Source of the DNA: Azomonas macrocytogenes
Lineage (GTDB): Bacteria; Pseudomonadota; Gammaproteobacteria; Pseudomonadales; Pseudomonadaceae
Length of the DNA: 64,000 bases
Direction of reading: 5' to 3'
Assembly: GCF_014191985.1 (NCBI RefSeq)
Contig: NZ_JACHXI010000016.1
Location: 38,747-102,746, forward strand
The notes beneath the pieces were generated by a model. That model ran no database searches. It was not told the DNA's origin and was given only the letters and a program-made list of their open reading frames with translations. Within the stretch, counting starts at the first letter, position 1; each line of letters begins with the position of its first letter. Both the position numbers and the translations under genes were made by a program. Of the stretch, positions 9,185 through 19,849 are shown piece after piece.

Positions 9185-9640
9185 ATGCTACATCGATCAA
9201 TCAAGACGCCTTGTAATGGACTTTGTTCAACAGTTTACGGTGATCTCGTTTGTCGAGGATGCAAACGATTTCATTATGAAATCATAAGCTGGAACCATTA
9301 CTCCGAAAAAGAAAAGCAGGCCATTTGGTCGCGTTTGGAGGATTTGCTTGTTCAGGTGATTGCCAGCAAGCTGGAAGTCTATGATGAATCTCGTTTACGT
9401 TGGCAATTAGAGCTGCAATCGATTCGGTATCCGGCGGATCTTTCAGCTTATTGTTGGGCCTATCAATTGCTGGTCAAAGGCTCACACTCTACCCAGCAGT
9501 TGACAGCTTGCGGGATAGCTCTTTTACCGGAATTTCAAGGTTTGCCGCTATCTGCGCTTTGCAATGTAGTGGATCGTGAATTGCTTTTTTTATCATACGC
9601 ATATTATAAACGTTATATTACTCCAGATTTTTTGCAGTAA
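9185..9640 (+). CDS. DUF1289-domain protein
   Basis: From the ATG at 9185 the product is 151 residues. It opens with the DUF1289 pattern: TPCNGLCSTVYGDLVCRGCKRFHYEIISWNHYSEKEKQAIWSRL. The four conserved Cys (PCNGLC and VCRGC) probably bind zinc or an Fe-S centre. An extra helical region of about 95 residues follows, as in the Pseudomonas members. An upstream TTG start is possible but adds only eight residues with no support. Function is unknown. It stands between tRNA-Cys and tig, outside the protease block. Confidence 0.75.
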   Translation: MLHRSIKTPCNGLCSTVYGDLVCRGCKRFHYEIISWNHYSEKEKQAIWSRLEDLLVQVIASKLEVYDESRLRWQLELQSIRYPADLSAYCWAYQLLVKGSHSTQQLTACGIALLPEFQGLPLSALCNVVDRELLFLSYAYYKRYITPDFLQ

Positions 9641-9843
9641 TTAGCATTGCCATTGTGCTTGTCAGTATTTTAATGATTGAAAAAAAGTACGAATTCGTTA
9701 AGTTGTTTCTAAATTATAGATCAGTATGGTCTGTGGCTTTGTAGTAAGACGGGTGGGGTGACTTCTGTAATTCGAATCTCTAGAATGTATGCCCATTCTG
9801 AGGCCGGTATGCCCGGCTTTGCCCGTGCAATAGAGGAAAATAC

Positions 9844-11154
9844 ATGCAAGTTTCTGTTGAAAGCACCTCTGCTCTTGAGCGTCGCATGACTATTGGCGTA
9901 CCGGCCGAGCGCATCGAGACTGAAGTGACCAAGCGGCTCCAGCAGACTGCTAGTCGCGCCAAGATTCCGGGTTTTCGCCCCGGCAAGGTACCGATGCGTG
10001 TAATTCGTCAACGCTATGAAGATTCTGCCCGTCAGGAAGCTCTCAGCGATATCATCCAATCTTCCTTTTATGAAGCAGTTGCTTCGGAAAAGCTAAATCC
10101 TGCTGGTTCCCCTTCGGTCGAGCCGAAAAGCTTCGAGAAAGGTAAGGATTTCGAATATGTTGCTGTATTCGAGGTTTTTCCTGTGTTTGAGGTAAGTGGC
10201 TTCGATTCGATTGAAGTAGAGCGTCTCCAGGCTGAGGTATCCGATGCTGATGTGGACAAGATGCTGGATGTATTACGTCAGCAGAGTACTACCTACGAGA
10301 CAGTCAGCCGTGCTGCTGAAAAAAATGACCAGCTGAATATTGATTTTGTCGGAAAGATCGATGGCAGTGAATTTGCCGGTGGTTCCGCTAAAGGTGTTCA
10401 ATTGGTGCTTGGTTCGGGGCGGATGATTCCAGGTTTTGAAGACGCGTTGATTGGCACGAAAGCGGGAGAAGAAAAAGTCATCGTGCCAACGTTCCCTGAC
10501 GATTATCAAAATACTGAGCTGGCAGGAAAGACCGCCGAGTTCACTGTGACCATTCACACTGTAGGCGCTCCAAAACCTCCGGAGCTTAACGATGAGTTTT
10601 TTGCTTTGTTCGGAGTGAAAGAGGGCGGATTAGAAGGTTTCAAGGCCGAGGTCCGCAAGAATATGGATCGTGAGTTGCAGCAGGCGCTCAAGGCCAGGGT
10701 TAAATCTCAAATCATGGATGGCTTGGTTGCCCACAATCCGATCGAGGTTCCAAAAGCACTGATTGCCAGCGAGGTAAATCGCTTGCGTGTACAGGCTGTG
10801 CAGCAATTCGGCGGCAATATCGAGCCCGATCAGTTGCCGGCCGAGCTCTTTGAGGAGCAAGCCAAGCGTCGAGTTTTGTTAGGTTTGATCGTTGCTGAGG
10901 TCATCAAGCAAAAGAACTTGAAGGCGGATGATGGACGTATTCGCGAAATGATCACGGAAATGGCAGCAGCTTATCAGGAGCCTGAGCAGGTCGTTGCTTG
11001 GTACTATCAGAATAGCGATCAGCTTAACGAAGTTCGCTCTGTTGTGCTTGAAGAGCAAGTTGTGGATACTGTCTTGCAGCAGGCTAAGGTGACAGATAAA
11101 ACCGTTACCTACGAAGAAGCTGTTAAGCCTTTGGAGACACCGCCAGTAGGCTAA
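9844..11154 (+). CDS. tig: Trigger factor (ribosome-bound chaperone, prolyl isomerase)
   Basis: 436 residues, the usual length. The N-terminal ribosome-binding domain carries [17 protein letters not shown], containing the signature loop that docks on protein L23. The FKBP-type isomerase domain (about 150-245) includes [23 protein letters not shown] helical C-terminal arm domain follows. Trigger factor receives nascent chains at the ribosome exit. The start follows an AGAGGAAA ribosome site. The gene leads the tig-clpP-clpX-lon block and is separated from clpP by a hairpin terminator at 11181. Confidence 0.97.
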   Translation: MQVSVESTSALERRMTIGVPAERIETEVTKRLQQTASRAKIPGFRPGKVPMRVIRQRYEDSARQEALSDIIQSSFYEAVASEKLNPAGSPSVEPKSFEKGKDFEYVAVFEVFPVFEVSGFDSIEVERLQAEVSDADVDKMLDVLRQQSTTYETVSRAAEKNDQLNIDFVGKIDGSEFAGGSAKGVQLVLGSGRMIPGFEDALIGTKAGEEKVIVPTFPDDYQNTELAGKTAEFTVTIHTVGAPKPPELNDEFFALFGVKEGGLEGFKAEVRKNMDRELQQALKARVKSQIMDGLVAHNPIEVPKALIASEVNRLRVQAVQQFGGNIEPDQLPAELFEEQAKRRVLLGLIVAEVIKQKNLKADDGRIREMITEMAAAYQEPEQVVAWYYQNSDQLNEVRSVVLEEQVVDTVLQQAKVTDKTVTYEEAVKPLETPPVG

Positions 11155-11180
11155 GCTTCTTCACATCGTCCAAGCGCAGA

Positions 11181-11211
11181 CATAAGCCAGCCGTGAGCTG
11201 GCTTATGTTTT
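11181..11211 (+). terminator. Terminator between tig and clpP
   Basis: A perfect 11-base stem (CATAAGCCAGC / GCTGGCTTATG) with a CGTGA loop, followed by TTTT. Confidence 0.85.
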
Positions 11212-11239
11212 AAGGCATGACAAGGGAGTAACGTTAGAG

Positions 11240-11878
11240 ATGTCTCTCAACCCATTTATGCAGGTACCAGAGATTCAGGCTGCTGGCGGCTTGGTTCCGA
11301 TGGTGGTCGAGCAATCGGCTCGCGGTGAACGCGCTTTCGACATCTATTCCCGTCTTTTGAAAGAACGGGTCATTTTCATGGTTGGCCAAGTTGAAGACTA
11401 TATGGCCAATCTGATCGTGGCTCAGTTGCTTTTTCTCGAGGCTGAGAATCCCGAGAAGGATATCCATCTTTATATAAATTCGCCTGGCGGCTCGGTAACC
11501 GCTGGTATGGCAATTTATGACACCATGCAATTCATCAAGCCAGATGTCTCGACGATCTGTATCGGGCAGGCATGTAGCATGGGAGCATTGTTGCTGGCTG
11601 GTGGTGCAGCAGGGAAGCGTTATTGTTTGCCACACTCTCGGATGATGATCCATCAGCCGCTTGGTGGTTTCCAGGGACAAGCTTCCGATATTGAAATCCA
11701 TGCCAGAGAAATTCTGACGATTCGTGAAAAACTGAATAAAGTACTCGCCGATCATACCGGGCAGCCTCTTGAGGTGATTGCTCGCGATACTGATCGGGAT
11801 AATTTCATGAACGGTGAAGACGCAACCAGATATGGTTTGATTGATCAGGTTCTGGCTCATCGCCAACTGGTAAGTTGA
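11240..11878 (+). CDS. clpP: ATP-dependent Clp protease proteolytic subunit
   Basis: 212 residues. The catalytic triad of the serine peptidase is visible: Ser in [15 protein letters not shown], His in [13 protein letters not shown] and Asp in [14 protein letters not shown]. The product forms the double-heptamer chamber that works with ClpX, encoded next door, and with ClpA. A GGGAGTAA ribosome site precedes the ATG. A stem-loop of eight pairs lies between clpP and clpX, so the two may be partly uncoupled. Confidence 0.98.
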   Translation: MSLNPFMQVPEIQAAGGLVPMVVEQSARGERAFDIYSRLLKERVIFMVGQVEDYMANLIVAQLLFLEAENPEKDIHLYINSPGGSVTAGMAIYDTMQFIKPDVSTICIGQACSMGALLLAGGAAGKRYCLPHSRMMIHQPLGGFQGQASDIEIHAREILTIREKLNKVLADHTGQPLEVIARDTDRDNFMNGEDATRYGLIDQVLAHRQLVS

Positions 11879-11906
11879 TTTTGTCTGAGCGATATCCGGC
11901 TATTCG

Positions 11907-11926
11907 GTGGGCTTGAAAAAGCCCAC
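11907..11926 (+). other. Hairpin between clpP and clpX
   Basis: GTGGGCTT and AAGCCCAC form a perfect eight-base stem closed by a GAAA loop. No run of T follows, so it is more likely an RNA stability or processing element than a terminator. Confidence 0.5.
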
Positions 11927-11972
11927 AAATACCTTCATCTTGTTTTCCAAGCCTTCCGATTGGATCGATCGA

Positions 11973-13253
11973 ATGACTGATACCCGTAACGGCGAGGAAA
12001 CTGGCAAACTGCTCTACTGCTCTTTTTGCGGCAAAAGCCAGCATGAAGTACGCAAATTGATTGCCGGCCCCTCGGTTTTCATCTGTGATGAATGCGTCGA
12101 CTTGTGCAATGACATTATCCGTGAGGAAGTGCAAGAAGCTCAAGCCGAAAGTAACGCGCATAAGCTGCCTGTGCCCAAGGAAATCAGTGGTATTCTTGAC
12201 CAATATGTCATTGGTCAGGAACGTGCCAAGAAAATCCTCGCAGTGGCTGTCTATAACCACTATAAGCGTTTGAACCAGCGCGACAAAAAAGAAGACGTCG
12301 AGCTGGGCAAAAGTAATATTTTGCTCATTGGCCCGACTGGTTCTGGCAAGACTTTGCTGGCTGAAACCCTGGCCCGTCTTCTCAATGTACCTTTCACTAT
12401 TGCCGACGCCACTACTCTTACCGAGGCTGGGTATGTTGGTGAAGATGTAGAAAATATCATTCAGAAGCTGCTTCAGAAGTGCGATTACGATGTAGAAAAA
12501 GCCCAAATGGGGATCGTCTACATTGATGAAATCGACAAGATTTCTCGTAAATCTGACAATCCCTCGATTACACGAGATGTATCGGGTGAAGGAGTGCAGC
12601 AAGCACTTCTCAAATTGATTGAAGGTACTGTTGCCTCCGTTCCTCCACAGGGAGGGCGCAAGCATCCTCAGCAAGAGTTTTTGCAAGTCGACACGCGTAA
12701 TATCCTGTTCATTTGTGGTGGCGCTTTTGCCGGTTTGGAAAAGGTTATTCAAAATCGTTCTACGAGAGGAGGCATTGGGTTCAATGCTGAAGTTCGTAGC
12801 AAGGAATTAGGCAAGAAAGTGGGGGAATCGTTACGGGCAGTTGAGCCTGACGATTTGGTCAAATTCGGCTTGATTCCAGAGTTTGTTGGCCGTCTGCCAG
12901 TCGTTGCGACCTTGGATGAGCTGGATGAACTGGCGTTGATCCAGATTCTTACCGAACCCAAAAATGCTTTGACCAAGCAATACGCTAAGCTTTTTGAAAT
13001 GGAAGAGGTTTGCCTTGAGTTTCGTCCAGATGCTTTAAAAGCAATCGCCTTGAAGGCATTGGAGCGTAAAACTGGTGCTCGTGGCTTGCGCTCTATTCTG
13101 GAAGGAGTTTTGTTGGATACGATGTACGATATTCCTTCTCAGAAAGATGTCAGCAAGATTGTGATTGATGAAAGTGTAATCGAAGGTACTTCCCAGCCAT
13201 TGCTGATTTACGAAAGCAACGAGCCACCTGCCAAGGTAGCACCTGAAGCCTGA
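11973..13253 (+). CDS. clpX: ClpX unfoldase, ATPase subunit of ClpXP
   Basis: 426 residues from the ATG at 11973; the upstream in-frame codons do not match the family and include the hairpin. The N-terminal zinc domain has its four Cys in [10 protein letters not shown] and [10 protein letters not shown]. The AAA+ domain has Walker A GPTGSGKT, Walker [10 protein letters not shown] and a sensor/arginine region ([13 protein letters not shown]). An [14 protein letters not shown] segment lies in the C-terminal domain. It unfolds tagged proteins and feeds them to ClpP. A terminator follows at 13344. Confidence 0.98.
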   Translation: MTDTRNGEETGKLLYCSFCGKSQHEVRKLIAGPSVFICDECVDLCNDIIREEVQEAQAESNAHKLPVPKEISGILDQYVIGQERAKKILAVAVYNHYKRLNQRDKKEDVELGKSNILLIGPTGSGKTLLAETLARLLNVPFTIADATTLTEAGYVGEDVENIIQKLLQKCDYDVEKAQMGIVYIDEIDKISRKSDNPSITRDVSGEGVQQALLKLIEGTVASVPPQGGRKHPQQEFLQVDTRNILFICGGAFAGLEKVIQNRSTRGGIGFNAEVRSKELGKKVGESLRAVEPDDLVKFGLIPEFVGRLPVVATLDELDELALIQILTEPKNALTKQYAKLFEMEEVCLEFRPDALKAIALKALERKTGARGLRSILEGVLLDTMYDIPSQKDVSKIVIDESVIEGTSQPLLIYESNEPPAKVAPEA

Positions 13254-13343
13254 TTAGCAAAAAGGTCTAAAGAAGCGCTGCTAATACATGTACATGCCAT
13301 TCAGCTAAGGCTTTCCGCTTAACCTTCGGCAACATGAAATCAG

Positions 13344-13374
13344 AATCCGATGTCTGTTTTGGCATCGGATTTTT
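13344..13374 (+). terminator. Terminator after clpX
   Basis: AATCCGATG pairs perfectly with CATCGGATT across a ten-base loop and is followed by TTT. Confidence 0.8.
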
Positions 13375-13592
13375 ATGGCCTGTATGGCCGATTCACTTGA
13401 GCCCTGATCCGGCACTAGTCGAGCAGACGCTCGAAAGAGCAAGAGGCAGCACTTGCTCGTGGTCATCACGACCTGGTGTGTCAGCGACCAGGCGCCACCG
13501 GTTTCCCCAGGTAAATATGATGTGCCAAATATGGTTATCTCCACGCCATCAAGCCTAAGCCTTCAAAATATCATTCGACCAAAAAATATTAG

Positions 13593-13947
13593 TTAATTTA
13601 ACTGACTGATATTAAGGCCTGTTGACGCTACTGACACGGTCGCACCGAAGTCCATTTTTGCGCGAGGCAAGGCGCGAGTCGCAATGTTTGGTAGTTCCAA
13701 ACGTAAGGCGAGAAACGCCGCATCGCACAAAAATGGGCCCGACTCTTCGGGTTGCGCGGAATGGCCCCCCGATGCCGCTGCAGGGCTTGCAAGGGAGTTG
13801 GTGGATGGCATCCAGGACGTTGCTTGCACTCTTGTCGTAGCGCGTGGTGATAGCACGCACGGTATTGGTAGCGCTCTCCACAAACAGCCCATTACCCCCT
13901 CCCTGCACAACCGAGCAGCAGGTCCTTGATGTGCTCCCATTGATCAT
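13593..13947 (-). pseudogene. IS5-like transposase remnant between clpX and lon
   Basis: On the minus strand one frame reads SATNTVRAITTRYDKSASNVLDAIHQLPCK. This resembles the conserved C-terminus of IS5-family transposases (usually RYDK.A.NFLA.IHLA). The rest of the frame, a GC-rich stretch with short inverted segments around 13640-13760, looks like the end of the element rather than protein. The remaining DNA from 13375 to 14155 holds no gene that I recognise. The insertion separates lon from clpX without breaking either. Confidence 0.55.
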
Positions 13948-14155
13948 CTCTGCGTGCGTATTTTTTGGTCATCTCGATTGTTTAGACCGGCCTTCTCTGT
14001 TTTTCAATTACCACATAAGGACGTAATTGATGATACGCCATAGCCTGAAGGGCCTCTTTTCATTTCCATGGAGCTTGTTTTTTAGGAGCTGAGGCTCCAT
14101 CTTTGAAAGAGATAGCGATTTTCTGTTATGGCCAAAGCCGATAGAGATGAATTTT

Positions 14156-16549
14156 ATGAAGACAAGCATCGTTCTGCCTCTTTTGCCGCTGCGTGATGTC
14201 GTGGTTTATCCGCATATGGTTATTCCTCTTTTTGTCGGTCGAGAAAAGTCCATCGAAGCGCTCGAATCAGCGATGGTGGGAGAAAAGCAGATTCTGTTGT
14301 TGGCCCAAAAAAATCCTGCCGATGACGACCCCGGTGAGAATGAGCTATATCGAGTCGGAACCCTGGCTACTGTCTTACAGCTTCTGAAGTTGCCGGACGG
14401 CACAGTCAAAGTATTGGTTGAAGGTGAGCAGCGAGGTTTGATTGAGCGTTTCTTTGAGGCTGATGGGCACTGTCGCGTTGAGGTGACGCTTCTCGATGAA
14501 GCAAAAGTTGCCGAGCGTGAGGCTGAAGTCTTTGTTCGTAGTCTGCTGAGTCAGTTCGAGCAATACGTTCAGTTAGGCAAGAAGGTTCCTGCAGAGGTGC
14601 TGACTTCTTTGGCAAGTATTAGCGAGCCGGCTCGTCTAGTCGATACCATGGCTGCTCATATGGCTCTGAAAATTGAGCAGAAGCAGCAAATCCTTGAGGT
14701 TACCGATCTAAGTGCTCGTGTCGAGCATGTATTGGCTTTGCTGGATGCCGAAATCGATTTGCTGCAGGTGGAGAAGCGCATTCGAGGTCGAGTCAAGAAG
14801 CAAATGGAGCGCAGCCAGCGTGAGTACTATCTGAATGAGCAGATGAAGGCAATTCAGAAGGAGCTGGGGGATATTGATGAAGGACATAACGAAATCGATG
14901 AGCTGAAGAAGCGAATCGATAATGCTGGAATGAGTAAGGATGCTCATGCTAAAGCACAGGCAGAGTTGAACAAGCTCAAGCAAATGTCGCCTATGTCTGC
15001 TGAAGCTACAGTGGTCCGTTCTTATATCGACTGGTTGGTGAATGTACCTTGGAAAGAAAGTAGCAAGGTCCGCCTGGATTTAGCCAAGGCTGAAGATATC
15101 CTAGATGCCGAGCACTATGGTCTTGAAGAGGTCAAAGAGCGAATTCTCGAGTATCTTGCTGTGCAGAAGCGCGTCAAGAAGCTTAAAGGACCGGTTCTTT
15201 GCCTTGTTGGCCCGCCCGGAGTGGGTAAGACTTCATTGGCCGAATCTATTGCCAGAGCGACGAATCGTAAATTTACCCGCATGGCTTTAGGAGGAGTGCG
15301 TGACGAAGCGGAAATTCGTGGTCACCGCCGTACCTATATTGGTTCGATGCCGGGCCGCCTGATCCAGAGAATGGCCAAGGTTGGAGTACGTAACCCTTTG
15401 TTCTTGCTTGATGAAATCGATAAAATGAGCAATGACATGCGAGGCGACCCTGCGTCTGCCTTGCTTGAAGTGCTTGATCCTGAACAAAACCATAACTTCA
15501 ATGATCATTATCTTGAAGTAGATTATGATTTGTCGGATGTCATGTTTTTGTGCACCGCAAACTCGATGAACATTCCTGCTCCGTTACTTGACCGAATGGA
15601 AATCATTCGGTTGCCGGGATATACCGAGGATGAAAAGATCAATATTGCTAATCGCTATCTTGCATCCAAGCAAATTCAAGCAAATGGCTTGAAAAAAGAT
15701 GAAGTGCAATTCGAGAATGCTGCTTTCCGCGATATGATTCGCCATTACACGCGTGAGGCTGGTGTACGTAGTCTAGAACGGCAGATAGCCAAGGTTTGCC
15801 GAAAAATCGTCAAGGAAAATGCCGCGCAGAAAAATTTCGAGGTAGTGGTTACAGCTGATTCACTCGAACACTATTTAGGTGTCCATAAGTTTCGCTATGG
15901 TCTCGCCGAGCAGCAAGATCAGGTCGGTCAAGTGACAGGACTTGCCTGGACCCAGGTCGGGGGAGAGCTTCTGACCATCGAGTCGGCAATGGTTCCGGGT
16001 AAAGGACGTCTGACCAAGACGGGTTCCCTTGGTGATGTTATGGGCGAATCCATTACAGCAGCACTGACTGTAGTTCGCAGTCGTGCCAAGAGCCTGGGTA
16101 TCGCGCTTGATTTTCACGAGAAGCAGGACATTCATATTCACGTGCCTGAAGGAGCTACTCCTAAGGATGGGCCTAGCGCAGGTATAGGCATGTGTACGGC
16201 ACTGGTTTCAGCCCTTACCCAAATTCCAGTAAGAGCCGATGTTGCCATGACGGGCGAAATTACGTTGCGTGGCCAGGTTTTGGCTATTGGGGGATTGAAG
16301 GAAAAATTGCTGGCAGCGCACCGAGGGGGCATTAAAACAGTGATCATTCCTGAGGAAAATGCTCGTGACCTCAAGGAAATTCCGGAAAACATCAAGCAAG
16401 ATTTGGAGATTAAGCCTGTCAAGTGGATTGACGAGGTCCTGCAAATTGCGCTGCAATATGCCCCGGAGCCCTTGTCTGATGCGGCTCCCGAGATAGTTAA
16501 GGATGACAATCGGGAAGCCGATTCCAAGGAGCGAATCAGCACTCATTAG
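14156..16549 (+). CDS. lon: Lon ATP-dependent protease
   Basis: 797 residues from the ATG at 14156, which gives the usual Pseudomonas start [19 protein letters not shown]; an in-frame ATG nine bases earlier is also possible. The LON substrate domain covers about 1-200. The AAA+ module has Walker [10 protein letters not shown] near residue 355 and Walker B FLLDEIDK. The Ser-Lys protease domain has the catalytic Ser in [11 protein letters not shown] and the Lys in [15 protein letters not shown]. It degrades misfolded and regulatory proteins. An IS5-like remnant lies upstream, so its promoter region may have been altered. Confidence 0.98.
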   Translation: MKTSIVLPLLPLRDVVVYPHMVIPLFVGREKSIEALESAMVGEKQILLLAQKNPADDDPGENELYRVGTLATVLQLLKLPDGTVKVLVEGEQRGLIERFFEADGHCRVEVTLLDEAKVAEREAEVFVRSLLSQFEQYVQLGKKVPAEVLTSLASISEPARLVDTMAAHMALKIEQKQQILEVTDLSARVEHVLALLDAEIDLLQVEKRIRGRVKKQMERSQREYYLNEQMKAIQKELGDIDEGHNEIDELKKRIDNAGMSKDAHAKAQAELNKLKQMSPMSAEATVVRSYIDWLVNVPWKESSKVRLDLAKAEDILDAEHYGLEEVKERILEYLAVQKRVKKLKGPVLCLVGPPGVGKTSLAESIARATNRKFTRMALGGVRDEAEIRGHRRTYIGSMPGRLIQRMAKVGVRNPLFLLDEIDKMSNDMRGDPASALLEVLDPEQNHNFNDHYLEVDYDLSDVMFLCTANSMNIPAPLLDRMEIIRLPGYTEDEKINIANRYLASKQIQANGLKKDEVQFENAAFRDMIRHYTREAGVRSLERQIAKVCRKIVKENAAQKNFEVVVTADSLEHYLGVHKFRYGLAEQQDQVGQVTGLAWTQVGGELLTIESAMVPGKGRLTKTGSLGDVMGESITAALTVVRSRAKSLGIALDFHEKQDIHIHVPEGATPKDGPSAGIGMCTALVSALTQIPVRADVAMTGEITLRGQVLAIGGLKEKLLAAHRGGIKTVIIPEENARDLKEIPENIKQDLEIKPVKWIDEVLQIALQYAPEPLSDAAPEIVKDDNREADSKERISTH

Positions 16550-16680
16550 CGGGACAGGCTTCGCTGACACTTTATTGAGCCCTTTTTCAAGTTTGGCTAG
16601 TGTGTCGTCTTGCCAATCCATTATCGCTTTGCTTACATCCTAAAACTAATATGACTCAACAGGAATAAGGGGATTCTAGA

Positions 16681-16953
16681 GTGAATAAATCGGAACTGAT
16701 CGATGCCATCGCCGCATCTGCCGACATCCCAAAAGCTATTGCAGGCCGTGCGTTGGATGCAATGATCGAATCCGTTACTGAAGCGCTGAAGTCGGGTGAT
16801 TCCGTGGTTCTGGTTGGTTTCGGTACTTTTGCTGTCAAGGAACGGGCTGCTCGCACTGGCCGCAATCCACAAACAGGTAACCCGATCAATATTGAAGCTG
16901 CCAAAATACCAGGCTTCAAAGCTGGTAAGGCGCTGAAAGATGCGGTGAACTGA
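16681..16953 (+). CDS. hupB: Nucleoid protein HU, beta subunit
   Basis: 90 residues starting at a GTG codon: the product begins [30 protein letters not shown]. The DNA-binding arm motif appears as [26 protein letters not shown], the HU signature. HU dimers bend and compact DNA. A good terminator follows at 17031, and lon lies 130 bases upstream, as is usual in this family. Confidence 0.97.
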   Translation: MNKSELIDAIAASADIPKAIAGRALDAMIESVTEALKSGDSVVLVGFGTFAVKERAARTGRNPQTGNPINIEAAKIPGFKAGKALKDAVN

Positions 16954-17030
16954 TACTACAACTCTCGTCAGTCTTACTGCGTCTTGGCCGGGGAAAATCC
17001 AGACGCTGACGCTGAAAAATAATATTCAGA

Positions 17031-17058
17031 AAAGGCGCATCCAATGGTGCGCCTTTTT
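17031..17058 (+). terminator. Terminator after hupB
   Basis: AAAGGCGCA pairs with TGCGCCTTT, eight-base loop, followed by further T. Confidence 0.85.
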
Positions 17059-17109
17059 CTATTCTGCCCCTGCTATGGAGTCTGCTTCTGGCGGATTTCT
17101 GGAGGATCC

Positions 17110-18981
17110 ATGCTGCAAAACATCAGGGACAATTCCCAAGGCTGGATAGCCAAAACGATCATAGGGCTCATTATCATGTTGATGGCTTTGACAGGTATCG
17201 AAGCCATATTCAACCAATCTGGCAATCAGCAGAAAGCCGCTGAGGTCAACGGCGAAACCATCTCGCAGGCTCAATTAGGTCAAGCTATAAACATGCAGCG
17301 AGCACAGCTTGCACAGCAATTGGGCGGCAACTTCGATAGTTCTTTGTTGAGGGATGAATTCCTGCGTGCATCCGCACTCAATGGAGTTATTGATCGGACC
17401 CTGCTTCTGCAAAGTGCCAAGCGTTCGGGGTTTTCCTATTCCGCATCCGCGCTCGACCAAGTGATTCTGCAAACTCCTGAATTTCAAGCCGATGGTAAAT
17501 TCGACCCTATTCGCTTCGACCAGGTCATTCGGAACATGGGCTACAGTCGCCTGCAGTTTCGTCAGCTACTTGAGCAGGAAATGCTTATTGGCCAGTTACG
17601 AGCAGGCATCATTGGTACAGGATTTGTCACTGATCAACAGGTCGATGCATTTGCCCGTCTGGAGCGGCAGACACGTGATTTTGGTATGTACACTATTACT
17701 GCCAATGTCGAAGCAATGGCGGTTACCGATGAAGATATCCAGCATTACTACGAGGCAAATGCAGGACGATTCCGTTCACCTGAACAAGTAGTCGCCGAAT
17801 ATGTAGAATTGAAGAAAGACGTCTTTTTCGATCAGGTCAGCGTTAATGAATCTCAGATAAAAGCTTTTTATGAAAAGCAGATTGCCGATCTCGGCGAACA
17901 GCGCCGGGCAGCCCATATCTTGATTGAAGTGAATGACAAGATCAGCGATGAGCAGGCTCGAGCAAAGATCGAGGATATTCATGCCCGCCTGGAGAAAGGC
18001 GAAGATTTTGCAACGCTGGCTAAGCAAGAGTCGCAGGATCCTGGCTCGGCGAAAGATGGCGGTGATTTGGGTTTTGCTGGACCAGGGGTTTACGATCCAA
18101 CTTTCGAGAAAGCTTTGTACGCCCTGAAAGAGGGCGAGATTTCCGTACCTGTGCGTTCTGCTTTTGGCTGGCATCTAATCAAACTGCTGGGTGTGCAGGC
18201 ACCTGAGATACCTACGCTGGAAAGCTTGAGACCGGAGCTCGTGCGTCAGCTAAAGGCCGAGCAGGTCGAGCAGCGTTTTGTGGAAGCGAGCAAGCAGTTG
18301 GAGTCTTCTGCTTATGAGTCAGCTGATCTGGCACAACCGGCTCAAGAATCGGGATTGAAAGTTGAAACCACTGCTCCCTTTGGTCGTGAGGGCGGAGAGG
18401 GGATTGCTGCAAATAAGCAGGTAATCCAGGCTGCCTTCAGTGATCAGGTTCTGGTTGATGGTGCCAATAGCGATCTTATCGAGTTGGATCCGGAGACGGT
18501 GCTGGTCTTGCGCGTCAAAGAGCATCGAAAACCTGAAGCGCTTCCTTTGAATCAGGTAAAAGACGGTATTGCCAAGCAACTTAAGCACGAGAAGGCCACC
18601 GAGAAGGCTCGCCAGGATGGGCAAGGTCTGCTCGCCAAACTGCAAGGCAAGGATAGCGCTGCTACTGAAGGTGATTCTGCCAATTGGCAGCAGGTTGAAG
18701 CAGCTGCCCGTAATCAGGACGGCGTTGATCCTGCCGTTCTGCAGGCTGTGTTCCGCATGCCAAAACCGAAGGACAAGAATCTCTCGAGCTATTCTAGTGT
18801 TACTCTCAACAACGGTAATTTTGTCGTGTTGCGCTTGGATGGTGTCAGTGCGCCGGAAGAGCCTTTGAATGCAGAGCAGAAGCAGGAGTATCGTAGGTTC
18901 CTGGCTTCTCGTGCTGGCCAGCAGGACTTCTCTGCTTTCATGAACAAGATTCGCTCAACTGCCGAGATCGAGCGTTTCTAG
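17110..18981 (+). CDS. ppiD: PpiD, membrane-anchored periplasmic folding factor
   Basis: 623 residues from the ATG at 17110, which follows a GGAGGA ribosome site; the longer frame overlaps the hupB terminator. One N-terminal membrane anchor lies at about 15-35 (WIAKTIIGLIIMLMALTGIEAIF). SurA/PpiD-type chaperone helices follow. A parvulin domain spans about 265-360 (RRAAHILIEVNDKISDEQA...GDLGFAGPGVYDPTFEKALYALKEGEIS). PpiD acts at the SecYEG exit on proteins entering the periplasm. It converges with fabI across a shared terminator. Confidence 0.95.
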   Translation: MLQNIRDNSQGWIAKTIIGLIIMLMALTGIEAIFNQSGNQQKAAEVNGETISQAQLGQAINMQRAQLAQQLGGNFDSSLLRDEFLRASALNGVIDRTLLLQSAKRSGFSYSASALDQVILQTPEFQADGKFDPIRFDQVIRNMGYSRLQFRQLLEQEMLIGQLRAGIIGTGFVTDQQVDAFARLERQTRDFGMYTITANVEAMAVTDEDIQHYYEANAGRFRSPEQVVAEYVELKKDVFFDQVSVNESQIKAFYEKQIADLGEQRRAAHILIEVNDKISDEQARAKIEDIHARLEKGEDFATLAKQESQDPGSAKDGGDLGFAGPGVYDPTFEKALYALKEGEISVPVRSAFGWHLIKLLGVQAPEIPTLESLRPELVRQLKAEQVEQRFVEASKQLESSAYESADLAQPAQESGLKVETTAPFGREGGEGIAANKQVIQAAFSDQVLVDGANSDLIELDPETVLVLRVKEHRKPEALPLNQVKDGIAKQLKHEKATEKARQDGQGLLAKLQGKDSAATEGDSANWQQVEAAARNQDGVDPAVLQAVFRMPKPKDKNLSSYSSVTLNNGNFVVLRLDGVSAPEEPLNAEQKQEYRRFLASRAGQQDFSAFMNKIRSTAEIERF

Positions 18982-19010
18982 GATAGATTCGGTGCACTTG
19001 TTTCAGTCAT

Positions 19011-19040
19011 AAAAAAACCCGCAGAAATGCGGGTTTCTTT
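19011..19040. terminator. Bidirectional terminator between ppiD and fabI
   Basis: AAACCCGCA and TGCGGGTTT form the stem around GAAA, with A-runs on the left and T-rich sequence on the right, so it can stop both converging transcripts. Confidence 0.85.
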
Positions 19041-19054
19041 GTGGAATATACGGC

Positions 19055-19849
19055 TCAATCTTCAAGTGTGCCCATTGCCGTGGTGTTGAAGCCACCATCG
19101 ACATAAAGGATTTCTCCACTGATACCTGAAGCCAGGTTGGAGCAGAGGAATGCTCCTGCATTACCTACTTCTTCGATGGTTACATTGCGACGTAGAGGCG
19201 TTTGGCGCTCATTGGCAGCCAGCATCTTACGAAAACTGGCGATCCCCGAGGCCGCTAGGGTCCGGATCGGGCCGGCGGAAACGGCATTCACACGTGTACC
19301 TTCCGGGCCGAGGCTGGAAGCCAGGTAACGGACGCCTGCTTCGAGACTGGCCTTGGCCATGCCCATCACGTTGTAGTTGGGCATAGTCCGCTCGGCGCCC
19401 AGGTAGGAAAGAGTCAGGAGACTGCCGTTACGGCCTTTCATCAGTTCCCGTCCTGCCTTGGCCAGGGCGACGAAGCTGTAGGCACTGATATCGTGGGCAA
19501 TGCGGAAGCCGTCACGCGTGGTGACGTTGGTGAAATCGCCATTCAGTTGATCGCCCGGAGCAAAGCCTACCGAATGTACGATGATATCCAAGCCATCCCA
19601 TTTCTTGCCTAACTCTTCGAAAACATTAGCGATTTCTTCATCGCTGGCGACATCACAGGGGAAACAAAACTCGGGACTGGAACCCCAGGCAGTGGCAAAT
19701 TCCTCGACACGTCCTTTGAGTTTGTCGTTCTGGTAAGTGAAAGCCAGTTCCGCACCTTCGCGATGCATGGCTGCGGCGATGCCGGAAGCGATCGATAGTT
19801 TGCTGGCTACACCGACGATCAATGCCCGCTTGCCACTAAGAAAACCCAT
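19055..19849 (-). CDS. fabI: Enoyl-[acyl-carrier-protein] reductase (NADH)
   Basis: 264 residues, a short-chain dehydrogenase fold. The nucleotide loop is atypical as in all FabI ([21 protein letters not shown]). The active-site pair Tyr-x6-Lys lies in [20 protein letters not shown]. It catalyses the last reduction of each fatty-acid elongation cycle and is the target of triclosan-type inhibitors. Its start codon overlaps the end of yejF by 14 bases, so it is probably co-transcribed with the transporter genes upstream. Confidence 0.97.
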   Translation of the reverse strand: MGFLSGKRALIVGVASKLSIASGIAAAMHREGAELAFTYQNDKLKGRVEEFATAWGSSPEFCFPCDVASDEEIANVFEELGKKWDGLDIIVHSVGFAPGDQLNGDFTNVTTRDGFRIAHDISAYSFVALAKAGRELMKGRNGSLLTLSYLGAERTMPNYNVMGMAKASLEAGVRYLASSLGPEGTRVNAVSAGPIRTLAASGIASFRKMLAANERQTPLRRNVTIEEVGNAGAFLCSNLASGISGEILYVDGGFNTTAMGTLED

